DNA from: Oreohelix idahoensis
Taxonomy: Eukaryota; Mollusca; Gastropoda; Stylommatophora; Oreohelicidae
Direction of reading: 5' to 3'
Length of the DNA stretch: 64,000 bases
NCBI GenBank assembly: GCA_024509875.1
Contig: JAMPIV010015284.1
Span: 443,001-507,000 of the forward strand
The notes beneath the pieces are model-generated. The model had not been told where the DNA came from, made no database searches, and was given only the letters and a program-made list of their open reading frames with translations. Of the stretch, positions 46,722 through 57,175 are shown piece by piece. Position 1 is the stretch's first letter. The number at the start of each line of letters is the position of its first letter. Made by a program: the position numbers and the translations under genes.

Positions 46722-47312
46722 CATGGTTATGGGTCCATATCTTCCCATTCTTGACAACCCTCCACTCCCAAAGGAGCATAGGCCTTCAACAAACACATGC
46801 CAAGTCCTCCTGTCACGTGCCATCATCTCAAGTTTGTTCCACGTTCTCCTCATCATTTTCACTTCTGTTTCCAGCTCTCTTCTCCGTGTGCTTCTTGGTC
46901 TACCACTGCCTCTCTTGACCTGAGGTTTCCAGAACAAAGACTGCCTTGTAATGCTATCAACGGGTTTCCTCAGTGTGTGTCCTATCCATCGCCATCGTCT
47001 TCTTCTCATCTCTTGTTCCTCTGGCACATGTCTAGTTCTTGTCGTCATTTCCACGTTTTTAACCTTGTCATCCCATTTTAATCCTTCTATTCTAAGCAAG
47101 CACCCATTTATGAAAGTCTGTAGCTTTTTGGTTGTTGTCTTTGATGTTCTCTATATCTCAGAGCCATACGATAGGACTGACTTCACATTTGAGTTGAAGA
47201 TTCTTATTTTCGTGTTGGATCCGATTTCTGTTGATTTCCATATAATTCCCAATGCGATGAAAGCTCCTCTTGCTTTTTGTATTCTTAGTTTGATATCACT
47301 GTCTGTCCCTCC
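46722..47312 (-). pseudogene. 5'-truncated LINE, RT tail only (another family)
   Basis: From 47,312 down the minus strand: AFIALGIIWKS, TKIRIFNSNVKSVL, YGSE, then TAG at a Trp position, LQTFINGCLLRI, GLKWDDKVKN, RRWRWIGHTLRK, RGRPRSTRRRELE, DRRTWHVFVEGLC. This is the C-terminal half of an RTE-like protein. Its low end adjoins the CCATGGTTATGGG flank of element B. Confidence 0.75.
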
Positions 47313-47720
47313 CTTCTCTTCTCTCTTCTCCCATCCTTAGCCACCAACCGGCAAAGCAGTATGTGGCCAGTACGCCTAGTGGCGTCTTAGGGCAACAACA
47401 AATTGATCAATCTATCGCTGTTTCCACCACGCCTAGTGGCGTCTTTGTGGAACAAAAACAGACCAAACAATCTATCGTTGTTTCCGTAATCAGATTGGTT
47501 GGCAAGCAGGTGATCAGCCCACTGTGCGAAGTTTTTACGGGATGGGGTAAACAGCCCCATGCCCAACCCTCCTTAGTCGCTTTTTACGACATGCGTGGTA
47601 GGGTGCAGTGTTACTATTCTTTGCTCCCCTTTTGGGCCCCGGCAACACACTGTCCCTCCCACTTTGTCTATATTGCTGCCAAGATATGTGTACGATTCTA
47701 CATCTTGTATTGGTGTTAAT
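47313..47720 (-). mobile_element. RTE-like short element: 5' part joined to 3' end
   Basis: On the minus strand, 47,720-47,480 looks like a LINE 5' UTR (GTCGTAAAAAGCGACTAAGG, GGGCATGGGGCTGTTTACC) and 47,410-47,336 matches the 3' end of the RTE copy (GACGCCACTAGGCGT, CATACTGCTTTGCCGGTTGG). A 57-bp unit bearing the hairpin is present twice (47,372-47,385 and 47,429-47,442). A GAGAAGAGAGAAG tail follows. No protein-coding capacity remains. Confidence 0.55.
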
Positions 47721-47905
47721 GAAATATAGAATGTAAAATGACAACTTACACTAATCCTGGCTCACAGACCTTTTGCTCAGATGAATAAAAGAGACTTGAA
47801 TCGGCCTCTTACACGATTCTGGGGTGTCGTTAATTTAATAAGTTCCCTCTCCGACTTCGTGTGTGGTCCTTCAGTTTCCTCAGTCCCGGTGTCCTTATTT
47901 AATAT
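47716..47905. repeat. ~200-bp dispersed repeat, copy 2
   Basis: It matches 34,737-34,930 with scattered changes. Confidence 0.7.
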
Positions 47906-48724
47906 GAAAGAGGTTTCCTGGGCTATGAAAGTCCGTCCAAAATTCTCCGATATAAGTTGTTTTATGCTAAGAAGGAATTCTGATTTCTAGGCTTCATTCT
48001 AGCAAGGTCTGGTATCTTGGCAAGCGATCTTCACAGTAGAATACCACTGAAACGTGTCAGGTTACATTTCCGGTCTCCCACGCATCTGTTTGTTATGAAG
48101 TTTAATAAACGACCCAATCATTTCAAACAGGCGGGTGAGGGTGTGGTACTTTCAAAATATTCCACGTGAAATAAGCTACGTAATGCAAAATGTCACGTAT
48201 TACCATATATGGCAAGAAGATATACGATGCCTTGCGTACAGACTCGCGAACATGTCGTTAACGTCATATGACGACGTGTTCCCAAAGTAACAATTCATTA
48301 TTTTATCAGTAAGTAATCTCTTATCTTTGTCTGTCTATCAGTTGTCTCCCTGTATTCCAAGCATTGGTGATGCGCGCCCCCGTCTTATCGGTGATTAGGC
48401 AGATATCGCTGAGCGATGTACGTGTTAATCTGCCACGGCCAAGCTTGGTACAAGGGAATTTTACCAACCTGCCTCTCGTAATATTATCTCTACCTCTCCT
48501 TGCAATTGTGAGGTGTTTATCATCCACAAGGAGTGTCAGATAACAGACAAGACATAATGTACCGACAGAAGTGAAAGGGTACTTAAATATATAAACTATC
48601 TGCTACATAGGAAGAAAGACAGAAAGTGCTACAATTGAAAGCACGCAATAAAATCAGTACCACAAATGCACCGATTACTGCCGGAGTCAAACAGAGATCG
48701 AGAGGGGCGCCCCATTTTGTCACC
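47906..48724. other. Gene-free stretch
   Basis: No recognisable coding, repeat family or structured element. Confidence 0.4.
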
Positions 48725-48878
48725 CTTACCTTCACAAAACTTGTGATAGCATACCACACTCATACCTTCACAAAACATTTGATAGAATATCACACTCATT
48801 CCTTCACAAAACGTTTGATAGAATATCACATTTATACCCTCACAAAACTTGTGATAGAATATCACACTCATACCTTAT
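48725..48878. repeat. Minisatellite, ~36-bp unit, second array
   Basis: Four units like those at 33,117-33,247 (CATACCTTCACAAAAC, then GATAGAATATCACACT), more diverged from one another. Confidence 0.85.
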
Positions 48879-49914
48879 CACAAATGTATTACATTATAAC
48901 AAAGGTGAATGACCGCCTGACAGGCTACGTGGTTAGAGTACTTTCCTCTGGTGGCGTAGTTACCAGGATGAAGGATCGAAATCTAGTAGCATCACACTCA
49001 AATCAAAACAGATATAAATGGGTACCTAATTTTACTAGTGAGTTAGTGTTACAACTATCAGTCACAACCATCAGTGTTAATGCTCCTTGGATGTGCCGTG
49101 TGGCGATGATGGGTGTTGTAGGTAGGTGATGACTGGGCATGTGATAGAAAACAAAGGTCAACTCGACCGACGCAGGGTTGTGTAAACATGGAGTGAGAGT
49201 GCCAGGTACGCGAATGATGGAATGTTCTGTAGAGTTGACAAGTGGACTGCACACACACTCACTCAGCTGGAAGTCAACGACATAGACGACTGTGGGCTTT
49301 TTCTATGGTTTAATGAGGACGCACGTTCGGACATCACGATTACAGTCACAGTACAGGTTGGCAAAATATCATCATATATTTGACAAATGGGTGGCAACAT
49401 CAGCTGTACATTCATGTAGCATATACATACAATGGGGCGATAGTAGGCAAGCACTCAATATTCTGGTTGTCTATCGTCTCATGTTCCAACTGACTAATCA
49501 CATCAGTTAAGGTAAATACATAAACATCAACAATGGTTCACTGTCAGAACCTTCTTTTGGCTAAGTTTCACAAGCCGTAAATTTACCAAAACTTTATAGT
49601 AACATTGTTAAACCACAGTAATGGGTTTTTATAATATGTAGATCTCTGTACCATCATCAGATAATAAGACCTTTTCTGTTCTCCGACAATGATCCGTTCA
49701 CAATGACGGGAATTCAAAATGGCTTTCCTCCATGAGCTTCGCTCGCCCAGGATGATAAATGATAAGCAGAATTAATTCATAATTCGAACATGAATGTTCT
49801 CATTGGGTTTCCATACACTTCTGTTATCAATAAGGCTGATTCATGAAGTAATCTAGTGCTGCTGGATAACACGTCATCTTCATCTGTATTCAACAATTCT
49901 AGATGTGCGATAAT

Positions 49915-50527
49915 GTTATGTTATGTTATGTTGTTCGTCCATCACAAGTGATGAAGACCACTCTGTTCATCCAATTATTAGGATGTTAGGATAGTCTATG
50001 AGTACGAAGGTGACTGATGAGCCCGATGCGGGCCTGGAAGGATCTCGGACAGTGTGGGCAGGGAATGTTTGCTTCATGTGAAGGTTTTATTTCACGATCT
50101 TTTCTAGCTTGTCTCCGCTGTTCCGCTGCTGCTCTTCTGGAAGATTCGCATGCCACTGCACCTTTACGAAGAGATGTGCGCCAAGCAGTTCGGTCTTGCG
50201 CAGCAGCTTCCCATGTGTCTGGGTTTATGTCAAAGGTTTTTAATGAAGCCTTAAGCGTGTCTTTGAAGCGCTTTTTCTGGCCACCATGAGAGCGTCTACC
50301 CTTCTGCATCTCACCATAAAAGAGTATCTTTGGCAGTCGATGGTCTGGCATGCGGACTACATGACCTGCCCAGCGAATATTTGACTGCATCAGAATAGTA
50401 TCGATGCTAGGGATACCAGCTCTGTCAAGAACGGCGGTATCCGGGATCTTGTCTTGCCATTTGATGTTCATTATCTTCCTGAGACAGACTGTATGGAAGT
50501 GGTTGAGCTTTTTTACGATAATACGAT
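49915..50527 (-). pseudogene. 5'-truncated LINE with C2H2 zinc finger C-terminus
   Basis: A 14-bp duplication AGATGTGCGATAAT flanks it (49,901-49,914 and 50,528-50,541), and a (CATAA)n tail lies at its 3' end (49,915-49,932). The frame from about 50,520 to 49,986 reads LNHFHTVCLRKIM, IRWAGHVVRM, KKRFKDTLKASL, then a classical finger CPHC...LISHLRTH before the stop. Gene organisation resembles LINE D, but the sequences are different families. The first residues are junction-derived. Confidence 0.85.
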
Positions 50528-51163
50528 AGATGTGCGATAATACGTCTGCCATCTAGGCTTAGCAAAAAGGTTCAGCAAAAAGGGTCTGGTTTTACCTTGC
50601 TTTAGGAATAAACACAATAGCGAATAACGCACGCCATTCCTTGGCGTTAACAAAGAACATTAGGAGAATCTCTGATAATACAGTCATACAGAGACGCCAT
50701 CTCCTTCCTAGAATAATTCACAGAGATCAATCTTCAACGTTTCTAAACGACCAGCCCAAAGCAGCGATGACATGACAGCCTTCTTCGTCGACACCCCAAA
50801 TCGACGCATGCCCAGAAAAGCCTTTTGACCACAGCGTTCAGCTCAAAAAATAGGCCGACATAGAAATACAAAGATTCAAAGATATAAGACCGAATCTTCT
50901 TAAATAGACAAGGAATACATATAAATTCGGGCCATAAACATTTTAAGCAAGACCAAACTGTTTCTGGCCATAACAGACGAAAAATGACATAAATCTAGTA
51001 TTCATACACCAGATCGAGACACAAGAACCGATAACCCATAGAACCGAATACAATATCGACTAATAGTGATATTTTGGCCTGCCGTCGCAAGCCGATGCGA
51101 GAAACATAGGACTTGCTAGGAAGGAACCTGCTAGGTGGATGATAGGCGTAGCGTGAGGAGGGG

Positions 51164-51441
51164 TTTTTTTTTTTTTTTTTTTTAACCAGCGGCACTTGGG
51201 CTTTCAGCCCTTCGGCCCAATGACATGTCATTGCGAGGCTGGGGAACCTGAGGACTTTCCTTCTAACCCGGTCAGGAGCTTCGCTCCTTCCCATCCACAG
51301 AGGGTTTATCACAGGAGCCGTTCAGGCTATTCAGTCAAATTTCCGGCCGTAAACATTTCTTCAAACGCCAACGCCCGGGTTTGAACCATGAACACCTGGT
51401 CGCCAGTACAACGCCGAAGCCATTACACCAGCGCGGCTCCC
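51164..51441 (-). mobile_element. tRNA-derived SINE with poly(A) tail
   Basis: Read on the minus strand, the 5' end has a tRNA-like pol III promoter: an A-box-like GCTGGTGTAATGG and a perfect B box GGTTCAAACCC. The body ends in a 20-base poly(A) (T-run at 51,164-51,183). The duplication TGAGGAGGGG (extendable by TTT) lies at 51,154-51,163 and 51,442-51,451. Three palindromes are packed in the body: GGGCT-TTC-AGCCC, AATGACATGTCATT (51,219-51,232) and AGGAGC-TTC-GCTCCT. Transcription by pol III and LINE-dependent movement are inferred from the class. Confidence 0.88.
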
Positions 51442-51483
51442 TGAGGAGGGGTTTAAGAATTATTACAGATTAGCAGGTAGACA

Positions 51484-52204
51484 ATATAACGTGAGGCTCA
51501 AGAGAATCCATTACGTTCTCACACAATCGAGGTGCACAAATGAAAGTCCCAGAGCATTAATCTCATTTCATTCCAGTGTAAAATTAATTCTAAATGTGTT
51601 TTTAAGGAGTTCGCAAGGGAGAAACGAGTGCTGCAGAAATGTGAGTTTGCGCATTAAGTGTTTGGCGCCTTTCTGGAAAGAATCTAGAAAGCCTACATCC
51701 GGATAGCATAATGCGCAAGATTGGACATCATAAACGTCATAAGTTACAAGAACAAAAATCCACGCCCGTGTTTGTACACGTCGGTGGCGCCTACATTTTA
51801 TTCATTTTTGTATGGCGTTCACGTACTCGCAAGGTGAATGTTCATTATATCAAGTTTAATTCATTCAAAAGCTTGTTGCTTGAACCAGATTTGGTTACTC
51901 AACACGACAGGTCATGAAGTGAATTCAGTTACCCAAACGTGTACTGTAAGACTTAAATTTATTCAAATGACTGCATCGCCAAGTTTGTTGGCCTCCACTT
52001 TCGACGTCAAATAAAATAAATAAATACAAATTGGCTTGCACTCAGTTTTACAAATGAACGATGCGCTAGAAATACGACACTTTTTGGGTATATCATTCGT
52101 CAGCAACACAATAGAACTATGTGAAGAAAAAAAAAAGTATTACAATCATGTAATGTTTACTTGGCACGTAGTTTGAATATATAGATGAGGAGCATTCTTG
52201 AAAC
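51484..52204. other. Gene-free stretch between an A-family LTR and the candidate exon
   Basis: No homology to the corresponding 3' untranslated part of element A was seen. An AATATATAGATGAGG sequence lies 25 bp before the ATG at 52,205. Confidence 0.35.
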
Positions 52205-52318
52205 ATGGCAGCCAAACCAAAGCTGGATCATGAAGTGCCGTTAGATCGCATCGTAAAACTCAAAAATGTAGTCATCGACAAATCATCCGGAATATCAGGT
52301 CATGGATCACGTATCATG
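52205..52318 (+). CDS. Possible first coding exon of an unknown gene
   Basis: ATG at 52,205 has a strong context (AAACATGG) and opens 38 codons (start MAAKPKLDHE) that end exactly at ATG|GTAAGT, a consensus splice donor at 52,319. The open frame continues to 52,546, but beyond about 52,497 it overlaps antisense RNase H of element E. The peptide is not recognised. It lies in a 1-kb non-transposon stretch on the strand opposite E. It could equally be a chance ORF; transcripts would decide. Confidence 0.25.
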
Positions 52319-52496
52319 GTAAGTATCAAACATGAGCAAATGTCAAGCAATAAAGTTTGTGTGACTGTTCATAAGCAGCAAGGAACCTTACAAACGTGCT
52401 GTAGTAACTTATATGTGTTAGTTCAAATATCCGATACAGATGGTGCACATCTCGAGAGTGTATCGGCAACAACGTTAGTTAATCCAGGAACAGATT

Positions 52497-55400
52497 TATC
52501 TCGAATTGAAAGGGTTGCAATAATATGGAGAAGCGTGCCAGTTTAGCGTTTTCGTAGTTAGCACGCTTGAGAGCAGCTACAGACTTCTGAACAGTCTGAA
52601 TAATAAACGGTGCTCTCAGCAAATAGCGTTCCAGTTTCTGGATGGCGCAAACGACGGCCAATAGTTCCTTCTCTACCACTGAGTATTTTCTCTCTGTGTC
52701 AGACAGCTTGCATGATATATACAACGTAGGGTGTAGAACGTTGTCAAATTCTTGCATCAGACACCCGCCTAATCTTAGAGAGCTACCATCTGTGCGGAGA
52801 ATATAAACACGATTTATTTCTGGTAACCTCAAAATGGGAGGTGTAGAAAAAATATGTAATATGTGGTTAAAAGCGGCTTGACACTTTTCTGACCAGAGCA
52901 CGTGACTTGGTAAACCCTTTTGTAATAAAGATGATAGAACAGTAGTGATGTCTGACAGATTAGGAATGAAACGACTGTAAAACTGAATCAGTCCCAAAAG
53001 ACTACGAACTTGTTTTTTCGTAGTAGGAATAGAAAAATTTAAAGTTTTAGAAACATTTTGTGGTACAGTCTGGTGTCGACCGCAACCAACAGTGTGACCA
53101 AGGAAGGAAAGTTCGTGAAAAGCAATCTGAACTTTAGTAGGCCTAGCCGTCAAGTTATGTAGACGAAGAGTGTCCAAAAAGAGAATGGAGACCCACAAAG
53201 TGCTCTTCCTAAGATGAGCTAAACAACCAGATATCATCTATGTAAGTGATGATGTCAGATCTATGAGAAAGGATTCTGCGCATCATTCTAATGAATGTGG
53301 CAGGGGCGTTCATATGCCCAAAAGGCATAACATTCCAATGGTTTAACCCACGTGGAGTAGAAAAAGCAGTAAGAGGTTTGGCACGTTCAGTCAATGGAAT
53401 TTGCCAATAACCTTTAATGAGATCAATCTTAGTGAACAGGTGAGCTGTAGACAGGCGAGATAGAAGATCATCAAGCAAAAGATGTGGATCTTCCTCTTGT
53501 CGTTTAACAAACGAGTCATGCGAAATCACCAAGCGATCGTCTTGGCTATCAACTCCATTACTATCATCAGATGAAGTTGGAGGGATAAGAGCTTGGGCTC
53601 TTGTTACCACTGCATTGACCGTTTGGATATTTTGTTCCTCCCAAATAGAAATTTGTAGCGGGGTGCATTCCTTAACCCCATGAATACGACCGATTATAAG
53701 ATCCGCAATAGGATTAGGAAGAAGACACGCGTGGACATCTCCTGTAAAGAAGGGACTATCAATGCTAATGACAGCAGTAGGATATTTTTCCATGGTACCC
53801 GCAAATGTAACACATTTGACCACCTTTATCGTGTAACAGCGCTTATCTATGAGAGACTGTCTAACCCCGACAGTAGTACATCCAGAATCAAAAAGCACTG
53901 AAACTAGACTATCATTTACTAGACCTTTATGCAAGATGAGAGATCCTCTCCCATCATACGCAACTGTAGCAGGAAGAGCGGGAAGAGGGTGACCACAAAT
54001 TAAGGTAGATACAGACAATGGCTCGAACAATGTTGAGCATTGGGGGCATTCAGTTGCTCTCCCAAAATCGAAAGCACAACCAGTGATAGCATTAGAGTTC
54101 CCACTATCATTTACTTGATTACATGCTCCATTAAACTCTTGTTACGCAGAGTTTGCCTGTTGGTAAGCTTTTCTTTTGTTATATCTAGGTCTACCGCGAT
54201 TATCATTCCCCCTGTAATTGTTATCATATTGCCTATTGTAATTATCATTCCGGTTTGAATCCCGGTTTGTATATTCACCATCGTCATATTCTTGAAGTCG
54301 AGAATGGTTATCCCGAGAAGAAAAGCTCGGATCGTTTTTATTGTGATAACCTTTGCGACAGTGTCTAAAATTATTACCACCAAAATTACGAGAACTACCA
54401 TCTCGTCTCCAGTTCTTAGAAGAAGAACCTTCATATGTTGGATTACTCTGCTTATGAGTGAAATTCTGATTACTTTTCCTATTCCAGTTTTGTTGAGCAC
54501 CCTGAAATTTTTTATTGAAATTAGTGCCATATGGTGCTGCCGAAGCAACTGGCAACCCTTCTTTCACTTTAGAATTGCTAACTGTAGCATGGGGATGCGC
54601 GGTGGCATACTGGCAACAGTATTCCTCCATGTCTTTTAAGTTTTTGGGCTTACGCTCATGAAGAAATGCAAGGAAAGAATCATCAACAGATGACAAAAAT
54701 TTGTCTCTAAGCAATAAGTCCATTAGGCTTTCATATGTTTTCTCAGTTTGAGACAACTCAATCCATCGTGTAAATGTACGACGTAACTTTGTAATAAAAA
54801 CAGACAAATCTACTCCATTTTCTGGCAACATTGTCCTAAAACGAAGACGATAATCTTCTTCTTTTAGTTGATATTTTTTTAATAATGCTGCCCTGACAAC
54901 ATCATAATTAGTTCTGTTATGTTCTTCTATTGTCATAAGAGTAGTCACAGTTTCACCTGTAAAACATTCCATCAGTTGTTCGACACATTTTTCCTTTTTT
55001 ATCTTATGCGTATCGCATAATAATTGAAATCTATCCAGATAATCCGCTATATCGTCCTTTAAAGGATTGAAATGAGGTAATTTGATCCTACTAGCAAACT
55101 CCTTTGTCGTACCCGAAGTTGCTTGATGAGCACCCATATTTGTCAATTTCAATTTCTCTAACTCCAAAGCTAAGAGTTTTTCATTACGTTCCATTATTGC
55201 TTTTTCCTTTCTATCCTCGGCTTCTCTGTCTAATCTTCTTTCTTCAGCTTGAAGTTTTCTTTCCTCTGCAGCAGCTTAAAGTTTTCTTTCCTCTGCAGCA
55301 GCCTGAAGTTTTCTTTCCTCTGCAGCAGCCTGAAGTTTTCTTTCCTCTGCAGCAGCCTGAAGTTTTCTTTCCTTATTTTTTTGTTTTTCCATTTCCATCT

Positions 55401-55662
55401 GGAATTTTCTTTCATCAGCTTGCATTTGCAACATTAAATTCTCAGCATCTATCTTCTTTTGTTCAGCTTGCATCTGCAATCTTAAATTCTCAGCATCTAT
55501 CTTCTTTTGTTCAGTTTCTGCTTTTAATTTATTTTCCTCTTTTTGTCTCTTTTCTTCTGACTTCAATGCTATGACGAATTGAGTAGTCGCGAATTCTTGT
55601 AATTCTTTACCAGACTTGTCTAGGGATTTCCCTTGTGCAATGAAGTATTCCAGAGTAGACAT
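52497..55662 (-). pseudogene. gag-pol of element E (integrase deleted in frame)
   Basis: ATG at 55,662 starts MSTLEYFIAQGK, as in A. The coiled coil is built on 27-bp DNA repeats (55,255-55,370). The frame stays the same to 53,209 apart from TAA at 55,276-55,278 and TAA at 54,142-54,144. Capsid, CPQC...CGH motif and protease DSG are present. Near 53,485 the linker after the protease joins directly to RT (LLLDDLL, then YIDD), so all of integrase is lost while the frame is kept. TAG follows at 53,209-53,211, then a one-base shift in a T-run, then RT and RNase H to about 52,497, where homology stops before the usual SRC end. Confidence 0.88.
55255..55370 (-). repeat. 27-bp tandem repeats in gag of E
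   Basis: Several near-identical units encode AAAEERKLQ. They form part of the coiled coil and probably expand and contract by slippage or unequal exchange. Confidence 0.85.
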
Positions 55663-55936
55663 ACTGTCTAATGAGATCAGTAACCTACCTTATCCCACTT
55701 TTCTACTGAATCAACTTGTGTGCAGCTGTGGTCCACGTAGTAATATTGTATAGAGGCTAACTCCAGTACTTGTCCTGTGTAGCGATGACCTATTTCTACT
55801 GTCCTGTGTAGCCAAAGCTTGGAAATGTAGAGTACTACCGATGTGTGTTATTTATAGCTGTCAACCTTGATCGTTCCAATCTGTAGTCGAAGCTAAAATT
55901 GAAGCCGTAAAGCCCACGGAACTGGCCTACCAGAAA
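55663..55936 (-). other. Leader and primer binding site of element E
   Basis: The short leader begins with TGGTAGGCCAG (55,932-55,922, minus), the A-family primer-site core. GGACAAGTACTGGAG-like and CACAGGACAGTAG phrases recur in it; no ORF. Confidence 0.55.
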
Positions 55937-56520
55937 TGTTAGTTGGTTTTTATAGCGTGATGCAAATGTTGATGTGTAATTGGCCAGGTATGCGTGTCGA
56001 TGTCACCTGAACAGGGTAATGGTGCGGTGAAGATCTGGGTCACTCACGCTGACAGCATACATGGTCCTTGTACGATGATGATGATGATGTGAGACATGGG
56101 TGTGCAGACGCGAATGTGTTTAGGATCATATGTGGTATACAATGCACCCAGTCACACTCGTATAAAAGCCAATGATGGTTGTGACTACTGGAAACAGTTC
56201 ATACATTTATTCACAGCACTAACAGTAGAATCACACAGGAACAGTCAATATAAACAGGTTCATGTACATAATGTTAATTGAAATCGCTTGGTACATGTCA
56301 GGCATTCTAAAGCTGGTAAACATTCACATATGTGGGCATGGTCAATAGTGGTATGTTCTTTAATGTACAGTTCATAATGCCGCTTTGGTATCCCTGACTG
56401 AACGCGTCAGATACCTGAATAACTCCATCATACAAAGGACGAGCCCATAACTCATGTAATCCTATTACCAGGGCCGTCGTTCAACTTGGCATAACACGCC
56501 AGTTACTTCTTTTCACTACA
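55937..56520 (-). repeat. Middle LTR shared by E and F (584 bp)
   Basis: Its low end TGTTAGTTGGTTTTTATA resembles the end of F's outer LTR (TGTTAAGGTCGGTTTTTATA), and CTGACGCGTTCAGTC (minus) matches a landmark in A's LTR. It is much shorter than the 1.4-1.6 kb of other family LTRs, so it is internally deleted or a shorter subfamily. Confidence 0.6.
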
Positions 56521-57175
56521 TTAGAGAAGTATTACTCTAAGTATACACATATCCAGGGAGGAGTCACCAACGTACACTATAGTGCTGGCAAAGTTGCAAT
56601 GAGATCAACATATATATTTATAACATATTATATTACGTTAAGTACCTTATTCCCCATTTATCAATGGACAAATCATGAAAACCCAGTGATACAATCACTT
56701 TAACCAAAAAAGGTACATTATACTAACATGTAATATATAATTTTAATGTAATGTTATCTAACATCAACCATATCATACAAAAAATGCTGTCGCAGAACAA
56801 ATCTTAAGTAAGCGCACTCCAGTGCCATGGTAAGAATAGACCTTGTACTACATCAAGGATGACAACACGGAGAGATTCTTCACGCACCAGAAATGATTCT
56901 GCTGAGAAAATACAAATAATTCCATATGATAACTGTAAGATTTTCTAATATACATTAATCAAACATACAAATCATACTATAAATGTGGCTGTGGAAACTT
57001 TTGTTCCTTGTATTGTGATAACTAACCCTTCCTCTGTTATACTAAAGAAGGTAACAGAGAAGGAAATCACATAATTTACAACACTCAGGTGAACACAAAT
57101 GTGTTAATATGTATTGTTATAGTAAAGAACTGTCATAAGTCTAGACGTGTATAAGGAGTTTCTAGGACACAAGAG
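56521..57175 (-). other. 3' untranslated part of element F
   Basis: AT-rich, no ORF. On the minus strand GTTGGTGACTCC...TACTTAGAGTAATACTTC matches A's segment near 10,020-10,060, after which F goes straight into the middle LTR; about 130 bp present in A, with the polypurine tract, is missing. Confidence 0.5.

Larger units (their letters stand above)
49047..51483 (-). repeat. A-family LTR (probable 3' LTR of E), split by a LINE and a SINE
   Basis: Minus-strand segments align with A's LTR: CATTCGCG...CCTGCGTCGG near 49,160-49,215, and TTTATGGCCCGAATTTATATG near 50,920-50,945. Removing the LINE (49,915-50,541) and SINE (51,164-51,451) leaves about 1.5 kb, the size of A's LTR. The low end (TGTTACAAC at 49,047) is similar to that of the other LTRs; the high end is a guess from a TG start. 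No target duplication was found. Confidence 0.6.

Noticed and set aside
49047..51483. Solo LTR with its own target duplication
   Set aside because: The bases flanking the two proposed ends do not match, so it is better read as the outer LTR of E, with uncertain limits.
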